Shown: in pieces, positions 52,492 to 62,900 of the stretch
Numbering within the stretch: the first letter of the stretch is position 1
How the letters are laid out: each line of letters opens with the position of its first letter
Assembly: GCF_958295425.1 (NCBI RefSeq)
Contig: NC_081146.1
Coordinates: 9,001,485 to 9,065,484, forward strand
Direction: 5' to 3'
From: Solea solea
Lineage: Eukaryota > Chordata > Actinopteri > Pleuronectiformes > Soleidae
DNA: 64,000 nucleotides
Notes under the pieces: generated by a model
What the model was told of the DNA's origin: nothing
The model's input: the letters and a program-made list of their open reading frames with translations, nothing else
Database searches by the model: none
Translations under genes and position numbers: made by a program

Positions 52492-52787
52492 TCCTCCTCT
52501 GACTCCATCTGTGAGTTGCACACACACTGTGAACCCCCCTATGAACAGCTTTAGCCCATAAAATATTAATGCAGGGATTCAATTCAACATTACACCTTAA
52601 TCTTCTTAACAATTAGGCAGTAACAGCAAAGACAATTATGCTTGTTACACATAGTCCCAATGGTTTTGACTCTTAAGAGAGAATTTTAAATGACTAGTGC
52701 AGGTGAGACAGTAATTTAACCACTCTGCAATTCAGAAAAAAACTAACTCTTCTGGGATCTGCACTGTGTGTGATGGATTCTTACCAT
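33007..52787 (-). CDS. invs: Inversin (NPHP2), ankyrin-repeat ciliary protein
   Basis: Eighteen exons join in phase: 52787-52785 (ATG only), 46536-46437, 45120-44954, 43637-43464, 42965-42798, 42684-42504, 41934-41825, 41604-41433, 40040-39885, 39708-39587, 38486-38379, 38285-38179, 38072-37863, 37006-36792, 36630-36051, 35479-35358, 33295-33209, 33122-33007. They give about 965 aa; human inversin is 1065. Residues about 10-560 are a chain of ankyrin repeats (e.g. GRTPLMYCVLADRLDCA, QTALHWSAFYNRPEHVRLL, GRTPLQCAAYGGYITCMAAL). An IQ motif follows at about 561-578 (IQAVYKGYTVRKAF), then a basic, Ser-rich linker with a nuclear-signal-like KRRRHHK, a second IQ (VIQRAWRR, about 848-858) and a conserved end (CVHLTDALDQAKQFSYHLRP). 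Inversin builds the inversin compartment of the proximal cilium with NEK8, NPHP3 and ANKS6, sets left-right asymmetry and damps canonical Wnt signalling through Dishevelled. The linker exon is shorter than in human. The first exon is less certain than the rest. Confidence 0.94.
33491..33563 (+). tRNA. tRNA-Thr, anticodon TGT
   Basis: A complete 73-nt cloverleaf without intron. The acceptor stem GGCCCTA pairs with TGGGGCC (one G-U), the A box is TAGCTCAGTGG, the anticodon arm is CTGGT-CTTGTAA-ACCAG with anticodon TGT, and the B box is GAGTTCAAATC. A T5 run at about 33575-33579 provides the RNA polymerase III terminator. No encoded CCA, as expected in a eukaryote. It lies in the intron between the last three invs exons (33296-35357) on the opposite strand. 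The intact stems and terminator indicate a functional nuclear gene rather than a SINE head. Confidence 0.95.
33655..33996 (+). repeat. SINE-like interspersed repeat with GAATGAATG tail
   Basis: A near full-length copy: a head resembling a degenerate tRNA (GTGGCTCAATGGCGCACTG, GTTTGGGTCCCGC), TGTGGAGTTTGCATGG, CTCCAGTTTCCTTC, GTGAATGGTTGTTTGTCTC, GACTTGTCCAGGGTGTACCC, ATGTCAGCCGGGATTG, and a GAGGATAAAGCAGTAGACAATGAATG-type tail (word split across about 33970-33996). These modules recur elsewhere in this window and are common in fish genomes as I know them. It starts about 90 bases after the tRNA-Thr gene. Confidence 0.75.
33997..34200 (+). repeat. Second interspersed repeat abutting the SINE-like copy
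   Basis: Begins with CTGTATTTATATAGTGGCTG, continues with ATGACCAATCAAAGCTGC and TTTACAATACAGTTG, then ATATCCATTCACACACTGG. This 'stage-and-threshold' word set recurs in teleost introns. No open frame of interest. Confidence 0.45.
37719..37754. repeat. (CA)n microsatellite
   Basis: Eighteen CA units in the invs intron between exons 37006-36792 and 38072-37863. Confidence 0.95.
40740..40880 (+). repeat. SINE-like repeat tail fragment
   Basis: Contains GGAACTGTCCAGGGTGTACC, CCAATGTAGCTGAGATTGGC and GAGGATAAAGCGGTAGATGA followed by ATGACTGACTGACTG. Same 3' module as the copy at 33.9 kb, lacking the head. It lies in an invs intron. Confidence 0.75.
44111..44137. repeat. (TG)n microsatellite
   Basis: About thirteen TG units in an invs intron. 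Confidence 0.95.
44145..44260. promoter_or_regulatory. Candidate conserved non-coding element between two microsatellites
   Basis: A short non-repetitive block between a TG and a CA run. It contains CCAATTAGATCAGTAATCC (homeodomain-type core next to a bicoid-type TAATCC) and TTATTGATCAGATG. There is no coding potential. Assignment rests only on composition and motifs. Confidence 0.25.
44265..44302. repeat. (CA)n microsatellite
   Basis: About nineteen CA units. Confidence 0.95.
45215..45233. repeat. (TA)n microsatellite
   Basis: About nine TA units in an invs intron, followed by TTTGTAGC. Confidence 0.85.
45340..45900 (+). mobile_element. 3' end of a retroposon with heptamer tail
   Basis: Ends with GGTCAAAATGCAGAGGAATA, CTTTCCCTAAGGGGATTAAT and AAAATTAAACTT, then four tandem TTAAACT units (about 45869-45896). 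A conserved 3' end followed by short tandem repeats is the mark of a LINE or LINE-dependent SINE insertion, and the GGGGATTAATAAA word is frequent at fish LINE 3' ends. The 5' limit is approximate and no reverse-transcriptase frame remains. Confidence 0.6.
47356..47412. repeat. (TGTGTGTA)n microsatellite
   Basis: TGTGTGTA/TGTGCATG units repeated about six times in invs intron 1. Confidence 0.85.
48560..48760. promoter_or_regulatory. Candidate conserved non-coding element in invs intron 1
   Basis: Non-repetitive block with GCCAATTAATGACG (paired homeodomain half-sites), GGCAATTACTCACT and CTTAATACAGG, plus a C/T-rich segment. No coding potential. Call based on motif density only. Confidence 0.3.
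49844..49985. repeat. TA-rich repeat of short palindromes
   Basis: About 140 bases of alternating TA/TG with recurrent palindromic words (ATACAGTAT, ATATACATAT, ATACTGTAT). It is prone to cruciform or slipped structures and sequencing error. Confidence 0.85.
50111..50143. repeat. (GCAC)n tetranucleotide repeat
   Basis: Eight GCAC units without interruption in invs intron 1. Confidence 0.95.
50390..50690. promoter_or_regulatory. Candidate conserved enhancer in invs intron 1
   Basis: About 300 bases without simple repeats or open frames between two microsatellite-rich stretches. Sites seen: two CCAAT-type words (GGACCAATGAGC, GGGGCCAATCAG, and GAGCCAATCACC), homeodomain-type CTAATTTACATCATTACC and GCAATTAGGCGG, and on the minus strand GAGATTGACAGCTG, one base from the PBX-PREP/MEIS composite TGATTGACAG. 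Motif packing and balanced GC are like deeply conserved vertebrate enhancers. Conservation is inferred, not tested. Confidence 0.4.
50707..50729. repeat. (CA)n microsatellite
   Basis: Eleven CA units. Confidence 0.95.
51598..51624. repeat. (GA)n microsatellite
   Basis: About thirteen GA units at the end of a purine-rich stretch that begins near 51485. Confidence 0.95.
51675..51790. promoter_or_regulatory. Candidate conserved element with clustered TAATT cores
   Basis: Within about 60 bases there are four homeodomain cores: TCTAATTGGAC, ATCTAATTAAATG, CCAATTAAAGTG, and the inverse overlaps between them, followed by GGCGAATCAGAG. Such tight spacing is unusual in background intronic DNA of this composition. 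No coding potential. Confidence 0.35.
52415..52489. repeat. (GAGC)n/(GA)n compound microsatellite
   Basis: AGCG/GCGA tetranucleotides pass into about twenty GA units; purine-only on this strand, so a triplex-prone tract. About 300 bases from the first invs exon. Confidence 0.95.
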
Positions 52788-52990
52788 AGCTTGTTGAAGG
52801 GCACACTTCGGCAGATGTTTCCCAGTTCAGTGCATCCTTGGTGGGTGTGTATGCATGTCCAGGTCCCCTACCTGCCCTGATCCTGGCTCCTGCCAGGAGA
52901 AGAAGAGGATCACTCACATACTGAGACCAGCCCACCTGTTCCCACAAATACCTGAGAGCAATAAACTGCTACTGTCCTGATCACACACAG
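52785..52990 (-). promoter_or_regulatory. invs: Predicted invs exon 1 (5' UTR ending in ATG) and flanking promoter
   Basis: The minus strand reads AACAAGCTATG followed at once by a strong donor (GTAAGAATCC). Joined to the exon at 46536 the ATG is in frame with the ankyrin protein (MATATSGPGTVSLGSQ), and an in-frame TGA lies about 39 bases upstream with no other Met between. The 5' limit of the exon is unknown. I see no TATA box or CpG-rich block close by, so a further upstream non-coding exon is possible. Confidence 0.5.
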
Positions 52991-53059
52991 ACACAAAGGA
53001 TTGTTATAATCTAATCCAGTGGAGTGCAACTATCCTTTGTTTGAATAATACTGTTTGGT

Positions 53060-53345
53060 TTCAGGTGTGATCTGAAACAGTTACTTGATTAATCGATTAT
53101 TAATTGATTACTAAATTAATCGTCAACTATTTTGATAATCGATTAATAGGTTTGACGCTTTTTTCATGATTAAAGGTGCTTCTTAAATGTGAATATTTCC
53201 TTCATTTCTTTGATAAAAGTGAATCATTTTGGTTTGTGGACAAAACAAGACATTCGAGAACATCATCATTTCCAGATTTGACAAAAACGATCAACATTTT
53301 TTAACACTTTCTGATATTTTATGGACCAAACAATTCTATTCTATT
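53060..53345. repeat. AATCGATTAAT-rich interspersed repeat
   Basis: Begins TTACTTGATTAATCGATTA, continues through AATCGTCAACTATTTTGATA and ATCGATTAATAGGTTTG, then GAATCATTTTGGTTTGTGGA. Words of this kind (ATCGATTAAT next to CAACTATTTTGATAATCG) recur in vertebrate, especially fish, DNA-element relics. No open frame. Confidence 0.55.
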
Positions 53346-54500
53346 CGATTCTATTATGTTCTACACAGGTGTGATTGGACCTTGTGAACGTTTGAGGGAA
53401 ATGTTCTTCTCTCTGAGGTGTTCATAAGATACTTGGCATTCCAAATCAGGGTGTATCAAAGAGGACCACTACGCTAATTTAAATGCCAAAGGCGTGGGAA
53501 TACACCAATTTCCTGTAGGGGGAAAGGGAGATGTGCAAAGTGTGTAGAGGACCACGATGTCCTAGACTGGGAAGCTTCTACCTTGAAGTGGCTTCATCAA
53601 GCTGCGATTGTGTCGAGGTAAAGCGGGTTCAGGAGGTCAGAGATCAGTGTTGATCTCTGACTGTCTAAGTGTAAGAACTCTTATGCATATGAAGTAAGGC
53701 ATTAGTGTGACTGTGGAATAAATTCATTAACATGCCTGATAACAGACTAACCAACCAGATTTTCTGTTGAGATTTATCAAATATCTCTTCCTGGTCATGA
53801 GAGATTTCAAAAACATTTTGTAAAGTAGGAATGCGATACATATATTCAAATAAAGTATCTTATCATGTCTGCTAAATCAAAACAAATCCTTAGAAATGGC
53901 CTGAGGGTGTCTTGTGCAAAGCTAAACTGAGAACATACTGTCTGATCAAGAATATTTACCATCCAGAGCAGTGTGTCATCCTAAACCTGAGCTCACAGAG
54001 CTCACAGATCTGTTTGTGCTCAGCTAAGATGTGGGATCCTGCCCCTGGCCTATATAAAATACATTTATCTTTTTGTTTTTTGTCCAGCATATCCGAAATA
54101 TAGACTCAAGATGAATGTAAACAGAAATACCTCTTTGACTATAAAGCGTTTGTGTTTGAGACATTGCAACAGCTCCGGTTTTTCCTTCATTGTGGTGCAC
54201 GACATTTGAAAATGAAACACTTGACAAAAAAAGTTGACAGGCTCAAACTTTCAAGAACGGTTGAGTTGAATGGTTTTGATGTAATGTTAATCTGATGACA
54301 ATAACCAGAATGTTATTGCAATTAGTAGAAGAGCCCTCTTGGCATTTATAGCTGATGTCTGCTGTTTTTTGTGGAGCTTGTGAATATTTTGTTGATTTTG
54401 AACAGTGGTGAAGAACTGTGTTGAAGAACTTTGAACTGCAGATTAAGAACTTTGAAATGTGGAGGGCACAATTACACCTCTCAGTGTATAGCCTGGTGGA

Positions 54501-54555
54501 AATTATAATTATTATTATTAGAAGGAGAAGAAGAAGAAGAAGAAGAAGAAGAAGA
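54501..54555. repeat. (ATT)n/(AGA)n simple repeat
   Basis: Four ATT units then about thirteen AGA/GAA units. Confidence 0.9.
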
Positions 54556-55539
54556 CGACAGAGCTTTCAAAAACTGTTCTGTGATTCATGTGAATGTATC
54601 TATTAGAATGATAAAGTTGTCATTTGTCCCGCAACAAAACTAACCTTTTGACATTTTAAAGTTATGTACCAAGGAAATTACTGGACTTTGGTGGCGATTT
54701 CAATATGGATCACCTTTTTGAGTGTACTTGACACTGTGGGACAACACTGAGTGGCCTTTGTGCTTTCTCGATTTTTAAAAATGTGCATATGATTTTGTAA
54801 CAATTTCTGGGTCTTGGAGGATCTATAACTGCTCTCTAAAAGGTGTTACTGCGCATTTAACTTTTATTTGGAATACTTTACTCTTAACATACTATTTGCA
54901 CAGTGAACTTTTGCTGCTTTCACCTAGGTAAAGGGCTCAAGTGACTCTCAAGAACTCCTCTGAAAATAAACATAACTGTTCTGGATTAAGAGTTACAGTG
55001 GATTTTGGATAGATGTGCAGTATCACAACACCTCAACGTTTCCCAACCTTAGTTTTGTACTTCAGTAGTGTAGTGTTTTCGATTTTTAACACTACAGCAC
55101 ATTGGTAGATGGAGAAAAACAGGATGGAGAGAGTATTACAAAAAGTCACAATGATGCAACTATCCTTGTTCAAGAGAAATCAGTTATTCATAAACATGCT
55201 GACGAATTACACAGCGTTGCATCAAAAAGTGTAACGTTAACGTCATTGTCTTGGAAATCAGTGTTCCTTAATCATACTCGTCGTCGGTGTTTTATTTACC
55301 TTTTGGCTCTCTTTTCCTCTCAGATGAAAACCTGGAAAGTTTTCTTCCAAGACGTCCCGTTCAGTCTTTACCGTCTGGATTACAAAGATACTACAACTCC
55401 CACCACTTTCACACAGCAACGCGCCGCCATGTTTGGTGTTTTTTTCACTTACCAGATAAACTTGTGCATTGACTTTAAAAACTACATTACCCACAAAGCC
55501 AAAGAAAAATAAGGAAACGCCACTTCGCATCCGTGGTCA

Positions 55540-55660
55540 CAGTGAAATCGGTTCGCCGCCAGTTTCCTGCTGCGGTGAGAATAGCGGCGTCGTAACAGAC
55601 TGGGAAGACTGAAGAGTACTACCACCACCACCACCACCTCAGAAATAACTCCACTGTACA
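55540..55660 (+). promoter_or_regulatory. erp44: erp44 promoter/5' UTR
   Basis: GC-richer block with TTCGCCGCCAG and GCGGCGTCG just before the start codon, no TATA box, and a CCA triplet repeat (55619-55638) in the leader. No clear ER-stress element (CCAAT-N9-CCACG) was found. Confidence 0.5.
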
Positions 55661-58600
55661 ATGAAACTGTTAGCAGCATCTTCCTCTCTGGAAATCCGCT
55701 ACGTCACGGTTATACTGCTGGTAAGCCTCCGTGTCGCAGCTTTGCAATTCACTCTTAACTAGAAGCCGCTTTAAGCTAAGGTTAGTTAGCTGCTAGCTAA
55801 CCGATGAGTCTCTGTTGGCATGATACGTGGCTATTAAGTAGTGAGGGTAACAAAACTCTCTCTGTTTCAAAGCTGCGTCTATCTACCAGGCTGAACTGCG
55901 TTACACCCTCTGTTCCTCTTTATATTTAATCGACTTATTCAGCTGCGGTGTCAACTTAGCCGGTAGTGTGAAATACCACGACCTGTGGTGTTCTAACCAG
56001 CCATAGTCCATCTCATATAAGTCAGTGCTTCTTTTCTAACACAGTGTACACTCTCAGGTGGAAAACACACGAGTTGAAGTTTGACTAAGTTTGTTGAGAA
56101 GTCGAGCGGTCAGCTAGTATTGAATGCTGCCACTTACTGACAGCTGGGAGGTGGATGCTAATGCTAAAGCACGGTTAGTTTGGACATGTAATGTAATGTT
56201 TGGTCTGATTTATTCACTTAGACTTAATATGTGCTGCTATAAAGATGCACGAAGTTATTGATAGGATATATTAGTGTTTCTGATTGACGCTCGCCGGTTG
56301 GTGAATTCCTCTGTTGTGGCTCATTCTTATTGGCTGAAAAGCCGGAACTGGAGAGAGTGCAGTCAGGGCCTATAAAGGAAACTGAAAAGTTACATCTGAG
56401 CTGCACAGAAGTATCTTTACAAATGTTAAAGTGGTCTAACTGTGGTATTTCTCAACAGTTAACAGCTTTGTCACTCTGTGTGGTGAACAGGAAGTCCACA
56501 GGGTTTTGATCCTCATTGTTGTGTTGGTTCAACTGTCAGAGAAACAGGAAACATGTTTTTGAATATTTATAAGCAGCTCTTTTGATAACCAAATGATTTT
56601 AGTCAGTGGGTATTATGTGTTTTTTTTAAATTGAAGATGTTTGTGTTGTGGATTGAACATGCAAGGACCAGTGACAAGTGTCATTTTAAAAGTCAGCTTG
56701 GGCTTTGGGATGGTGCAGTGTTTTTCCCAGTAGCTTGAACATTAATTTACAACTAACTTTTTGGGTAAATAGTCAACAGGTTAGTCAGTTAAAATATTTG
56801 TTTAAAATAAATGACAAGTCAACTTACAGTAAAGGCTAATATTCAAGCTGCACACTAAATATTCTCAAATCCCAGCTTCTGAAATGTGAGGGTTTTGCTG
56901 CCTTTCTTTATCATGCAGTATTGAACTAATTGTAAGTGAAACCAAAACAGGCGGCGACAGGCCTTGTAACCAAACTGGGTGGATGCATTTAAATGCTACA
57001 TTGTACTTTCTCTTCGTGGTTGTGAGGCATTATTGCAAAATCTAAATCTAGATTTGTAGACCTTTCACATTGAAAACCCCCAAATTTAACCATTTAACAG
57101 CTTGAATGTTATGGCTTATTCACTGAAGACTTAAGATGAGTTCACATGCATAGGATTTTCTAAGTTTGGTTAAACTTAATTAATGTAACAGTGCAGCATT
57201 CACTTCTTACTGTACAACCTGCCGGAAATAATTAGGAGAAGAGTTTCTAGAGGGCTGTGCATTGGGGGGCGTGGTGCTGCCCTCAGCAGTTAAGGCTTCC
57301 CAGTCACAGTTCGAAGACCCTCTTCTTTGAAGGTCTTTGGACTGTGTTGAAGGACTGTGCTCAAAAGAGAACTGTGATTAAGAATTATTACATACATTTG
57401 TCGATTATTACGTTTAAAGCCATAGTCTTGCTGAAATAATTTGATTGTGAAGTGATCGTCTTCTTCTGTCTTGATGACTGCATTGATAAACATTGGCTTT
57501 CGCATTTGTTTAGGCTACAATTGCCTTGGGTGTTTTTGCGTGGCGGCAGTTGTCACCTATCACCCCTCAGTCAATGTAATTTTAGGCCTTAAATTTCCTC
57601 TGTGTGTATTTTTTATACAACTGGATCTGTATGGAAGGTATATGGAGCTAGATTTCCAACAAATCCCCATCATAATTACAAACAGTGACGAAGAAACAAG
57701 TTTTTAATTTAATTTCCCTCGCAAAAGTTATTTCTCATCAGTGATATATGACAATAAATATCATCAACATGCTCTTAATGTATGTGGGGTCTTTTTCCCA
57801 CTTCAAACCAAGCATGAGATCAAGCAGATTTAGGACCATGCTCTGTTTAAGACCAAAATAAAAAATAAAGTAATTGTAAATAGACCTTGGAAAAGCCGTT
57901 TTGAACCATGCCTAAGGTATGTATTGAAATTTGTCTGGAATCCCATTTTTATGGTTGTAGCCCATGTGTAAGATGTCACAGATAAGATGACAAAGAAACC
58001 GCCTGACTGAAAGAGAGCATATTCAAAGGATTGGAATTTTTTTCTATTAAGAAATAAAATTAGATTTTGGCTGATAACTTAATTCTGAGCTTTGGCAGAA
58101 TTTGTAACATGCTAATAATATATGCTGACTGTTTGCTGACAGACCTGTTTGTCCAGTTTGTCCAGTTTGTCCAGTTTGTCCATAGTCAACTACATTCTGT
58201 CTTTTTCCTTTCTGCCATGCTGCTGTGCTAACTGCATATTTGCTTTTCATGGTTTTATGCTCATCCATTTTCTGTCTTCAGGTGATAGGCCTTTCAAGTG
58301 CTGGTGTAGCAGAAATCATCAGTCTGGACTCGGGCAACATTGATGATATCTTAAGTAAGATGTACAACTTAACTACTCAAACGTGTATTATAGAAAAATG
58401 CTTGCTGAAAGTTACTTGAGAAGACACCATCATCATGTAATGCTATAGACAACAGCTGTTTGGCTTAGCTTGATACGTCTATGTTTTTCTTTGTAAAAAA
58501 AGTAAATAAGCAGACATTCCCATTGTCATTATAATTCTTTGGCAAATGTCCTTAAGAGATGCATATTTTCCATCTTTACCTCTTTGATATGAGGCTATTA

Positions 58601-61522
58601 TGAAGTCCGTCCAGTCAACAGACTGGAGTGAAATTTGGGCCATTATGTAATTGTATGTTAGTGTGTACAGAGACATTTTACCAATCATTTCCTTATAATT
58701 TCTAAACATTTCAGGATCTTTACCATCACATATCTCATCACATCTAGGTTATTATGATATTCAAATTAACTGTAAAGTAGCTTACTTGTATTATGTTTGA
58801 TGCACTGTTATTAATGTCGAATGTTTGTGCATAGATGGTCCTTTATTTAATTGTAGTCGCAAAATAAACATTGATTTTATTCATTTTATTTGTTTCTTGT
58901 AGATAATGCTGGGGTAGCATTAGTGAATTTTTACGCCGACTGGTAAGTGTGTTGTTTCTCTCCCACAATCACTGGATCGCTTTATAAAATGATGTCCTTG
59001 TTTAAATTTAAATTTAGCTTGTATTGCTAACATTTCCTGTCATTGCTACATGGCTCCATAAATATGATTAGATTGGTGTCGTTTGTGGTGGAGATTTTGA
59101 TGATATATTTTTCTGAAAGCCTTTTTGAGCTCACATCACTCCAACTTCAACCCTGCAGGTGTAGGTTCAGTCAAATGCTCCATCCAATTTTTGAGGAATC
59201 ATCGAACTCCGTGCGAGAGGAGTTCCCGGACACAAAGCAGGTGGTGTTTGGTCGCGTCGACTGTGACCAACATTGTGAGTATTTTGTTTTCTTTCTAACA
59301 TTGTCAAGAAAAGTACCAGCTGCGTAAAGATGAAGTCATAACATTCATTGATTATTTTTAACTCAAAAAAGTGAAAAACAAAAGATAGCATTTGTTTTAT
59401 AGGGATGTGGAACATAGTCAAATAATTATTAGTTATGTTGGGGCGGACATTACAGTTTACATAAATGATGTGTTGTGGTTGTTTTTAATGCCTAAACTGC
59501 TAGGGCACCCTAGTTGTATATATGTAAGTAATACAAAAATGCACATTCACACTCTACACACTCTATACACTCTATATTTGATATACATATGTACACATAG
59601 ATGCCCAACACACCAAAGCACAGACACACAAACCACCAGCCTCAGCCTTTTGAGATAAAGCAAATTAAAGAGAATTATTGATGACCTGCAAACTGTTTGA
59701 AGACTAATGACAAAACTGCTGCATCCTGTGAAGACTGGAGGCTTAGAGACACCCCGCAGAGAGATTGACACCTGCCACACAGACACACACACAAGCGCAC
59801 ATGCTCGCATTCACTGTGTGCAGAGAGAATATTTACTCTAAGCAGGGGGGGCAGCTTTCATGTGGGAGATCAGAGCTGCAAGCTTTCTGAAGGCAGTGTC
59901 TTTTTTTCAGAATGTGGTTTAACCGCCAACTCTATCATTGCTCCGCTCCTTATCCACCCATCCCCATGTGTTTTTACTCTGCTTCCTCCTCTTCATCAAT
60001 TGATTTGTCTTTCTTTATATACTTTCTTTGCCTCTGTGTACAGCGGACATTGCTCAGCGGTACCGCATCACCAAGTACCCAACATTGAAATTGTTCCGCA
60101 ATGGGATGATGATGAAGAGGGAATACAGGGGTCAGAGGTCAGTGGTAGCCATTGCTGACTTCATCCGGCAGCAGCAGGTCGACCCCGTGAAAGAGCTGAA
60201 CTCACTGGATGAGATTAAAACTCTGGATGTAAGTGGCAAATACACACATACAGGCTATAAAACGATTTTCTCATCATAACAACATATCATCTATTCATAA
60301 CTTTTTTGTTTTCTTAAACAGAAGTCAAAAAGAAATATCATAGGTTACTTTGAAACAAAGGACTCTGATGGTTACCACTCATATGAAAAAGTTGCCAATA
60401 TTCTGCGAGATGACTGCACATTCTCGGCTGCCTTTGGGTGAGTCATAGGTTCTATGTAAACTAATGTTTTAATATTCTTCTGTTTGAAATATTTGTCAAT
60501 CCTAAACTACTCTCAACTGCTTTTCCACTAGTGCTGTATCTGAGGCTGAGCGCTTCAGTGGAGACAATGTGATCTACAAACCACAGGGCGAAAACGCTCC
60601 TGACATGATCTACCTCGGCTCACTCTCCAACTTTGACCTGACTTATGCTTGGACCCAGGACAAGTGTGTGCCTCTGGTCAGGGAGATCACTTTTGAAAAT
60701 GGAGAGGTTTGTCTGCGTTTTGAATTAAAGGCATTGACAGTGTGACATGATAATAGTCATATAGATGTAGTCATAATAGATCTTTAAATATGAATATGTA
60801 GATACACTGCCTGGAGTCTGTGGGCAGTCAATCTGCTGAGCGTCATGAGCTTGGACTTCATCTGTTTTTGACTCTCTATGTGTTTATTCTTCTTCCAGGA
60901 GCTTACTGAGGAGGGAATCCCTTTCTTAATTTTGTTCCATTTGAAAGACGACACAGAGAGCTTAGAGATATTCCAACATGAAGTGGCTCGCCAGCTCATC
61001 AGTGAGAAAGGTGAGTACATTGTCTTTACCTGTCAGGCAATCGGCTATCTGTATTGTCTAATATTTGCCAAAGTCATTGGTTCAGATAGTTGAAAAAATT
61101 CAAATTCAAATATGAACTAAATGCTTCACCAAACACAGGCAGATTGCTCGAAAGAGAGATGACCACCATCACGTCATGTGAGCGAGGTGGTAAATGTTTT
61201 CCATGCAGTTGGAGCATTATCATTTCTGAAGTGGCTTGTGATAAATTCATTAGCATTAATGTCTCATTAACAACTTAGTTGTTTATGAGAGGTAAAAGTC
61301 TTAGATTTGGCTGGAATTCAATGTCGGTATAGTGGAGATAAAAAAGTGGTCATCCTTAATGTTTCCTCTGTTCTCCTCAGGGTCCATAAACTTCCTTCAT
61401 GCAGATTGTGATAAGTTCCGCCATCCTCTGCTCCATATTCAGAAAACTCCAGCTGACTGCCCTGTCATAGCTATTGACTCATTCAGACACATGTATGTCT
61501 TTCCAGACTTTAAAGACCTCAA
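55661..61522 (+). CDS. erp44: ERP44, thioredoxin-like protein of the early secretory pathway (3' end outside window)
   Basis: Nine coding exons in phase: 55661-55720, 58282-58354, 58903-58942, 59159-59274, 60044-60228, 60322-60437, 60532-60706, 60899-61010, 61381-61522. They encode the first 339 residues and part of the next codon; human ERp44 has 406. Seen: a signal peptide (residues about 1-29, ending LSSAGVAEI), the first thioredoxin domain with the single-cysteine active site CRFS at residues 59-62, a GRVDCDQ strand, KYPTLKLFRNG with its cis-proline, and the two redox-inactive thioredoxin folds (FETKDSDGYHSYEKVANIL, YLGSLSNFDLTYAWTQDKCV, PFLILFHLKDDTESL). ERp44 uses its active-site cysteine to hold Ero1, immature immunoglobulins and adiponectin in pH-dependent cycling between cis-Golgi and ER. 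The C-terminal tail with the KDEL-like RDEL signal lies beyond the right edge. The last exon here ends in phase 2 at a GTAAGT donor. Confidence 0.96.
58148..58183. repeat. Four tandem 9-bp units
   Basis: GTTTGTCCA repeated four times in erp44 intron 1, about 100 bases before the exon 2 acceptor. Confidence 0.95.
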
Positions 61523-61639
61523 GTAAGTTCCTCCTCTCACAGTTTGTCTATGAAATGATGTTGTTCTGCATATGGATACATTGTCTATGTGATTGCTGAA
61601 ATTAAAATTATGTATTGAGTGCATGGTCATAGCACACAA

Positions 61640-62060
61640 GAGTGGCACCTGGTGTGGTCTTCTGCTGCTGTAGCCCATGTGCTTCAAGGACTGATGAGTT
61701 GTGCATTCAGAGACGGAATAGTGTAGAAAGTTCTGTTGTTTATTTGACTTGTTGAGGTTTTTTTTGCCTTTCTTTCAATTCTCCCTTGACCGCTGTTATC
61801 AGGTAGGTATTTTCTGCTTACTGGATACTCTCTCGTTTCTGTAATTACCAGATATGGGTGTGTGTGTTCCAGTAGATCAACAGTTTCTGAAACACTCAGA
61901 CCAGTCCGTCTGGCACGAACAACCATATCTTAAAAGTCACTTAAATCACCTTTCTTCCTCCTTCTGATGTTCAGTTTTAGCTTCAGCAGGTCATCTTTAT
62001 CAGGCCATTTGCCTAAATGCACTGAGTTTCTGTCATATAGTTTCTTGATATAATAGCTGT
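61640..62060 (-). repeat. Interspersed repeat, LINE-like fragment
   Basis: Contains GTAGATCAACAGTTTCTGAA, ACACTCAGACCAGTCCGTCT, GGCACGAACAACCATATC, AAAGTCACTTAAATCACC and CTAAATGCACTGAGTTTCTG in this order. I know this word series as a frequent teleost repeat. Open frames on the minus strand here (61684-61926) belong to the repeat. Boundaries and orientation are approximate. Confidence 0.6.
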
Positions 62061-62559
62061 TGAGTGTGGTTTAATTTGTTGTGTGTATGTCTCAAACATT
62101 TGAAGTTTTGGGTTGGTGGTAATGAAAACTTAAATGCAAAGAAAGGCCATAATATAAATGAAAATGTACTACAGCTGCACCTGTAATTAAGACATAAATC
62201 TTCTACTTGTCAAACACTGAAGGTGTGATATGTTCAGCATTTTTGGACACTTTTGAATAGTTATTGCCTGACCCTCATGAGCTAAATGATATCATTTACC
62301 CTCATGTGAAATTGTTCATAACAGGCTCTATTGAAAAAAAGTTAATTTCATTACACACACATTGGGACAGAATCACACACCACAGTCCAGTACGATCTGA
62401 ACACCAGAGAAATGTCACACCTCTTAAAATCTGTCCTTTATGAACGGGCCAGGACACCAGAGCTAATGTGACATGATTTGGCACGTGCAATAAGTGCTAA
62501 ACTAATCCAGTCTAATCTAATTCAATCTCATTTATTCTGCCCCACCCCACCTCTCTGCC

Positions 62560-62900
62560 TGCCCCTGGTCCCCAATCAGAGTCTGATCAGATAGACAGAA
62601 GCCCTGAGGACTGACCAGCCTCCACAACCTAATTTCATCACATCACCACCACTGCGTGTGGCGCACAGCTTGTAATTATATTAGCACAGTGTATGTTATA
62701 TACACGCATTTGTGTGTCTGCATGTTGTTCCGACACGCATGGTTAGCTGTGTCCGAGAACCAGCTCTGTCTGTGAAATGACAGCAGCTCATGACCTGTCG
62801 TTAATGAGCACACGTCACAGAGCAACATTGATGTGGATTAATGTGGCTTCATGATGCGTCCGCAGGGACTCGCGTCATGAGCTCCTTTGTCTCGTGTCAA
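62560..62900. promoter_or_regulatory. Candidate conserved non-coding element in erp44 intron
   Basis: Non-repetitive block with AGCTTGTAATTATATTAGC, CGTTAATGAGCAC, GTGGATTAATGTGGC and an E-box-like CAGCAGCTCATG. No open frame with recognisable protein. Composition and motif density suggest a regulatory element; not tested. Confidence 0.3.

Larger units (their letters stand above)
52991..55539. other. Spacer between invs and erp44 5' ends
   Basis: About 2.5 kb without a supported exon. It holds an AT-rich repeat (53060-53345), an ATT/AGA simple repeat (54501-54555) and otherwise unremarkable DNA. A 136-codon open frame at 55102-55512 has no recognisable protein and overlaps the erp44 promoter edge; it is not taken as a gene. 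Confidence 0.5.

Noticed and set aside
52732..52947. 71-codon open frame over invs exon 1
   Set aside because: It is in a different phase from the ankyrin protein and runs through the donor; no recognisable protein.
55102..55512. 136-codon open frame upstream of erp44
   Set aside because: No recognisable domain, composition like non-coding DNA, and it ends inside the erp44 promoter region.
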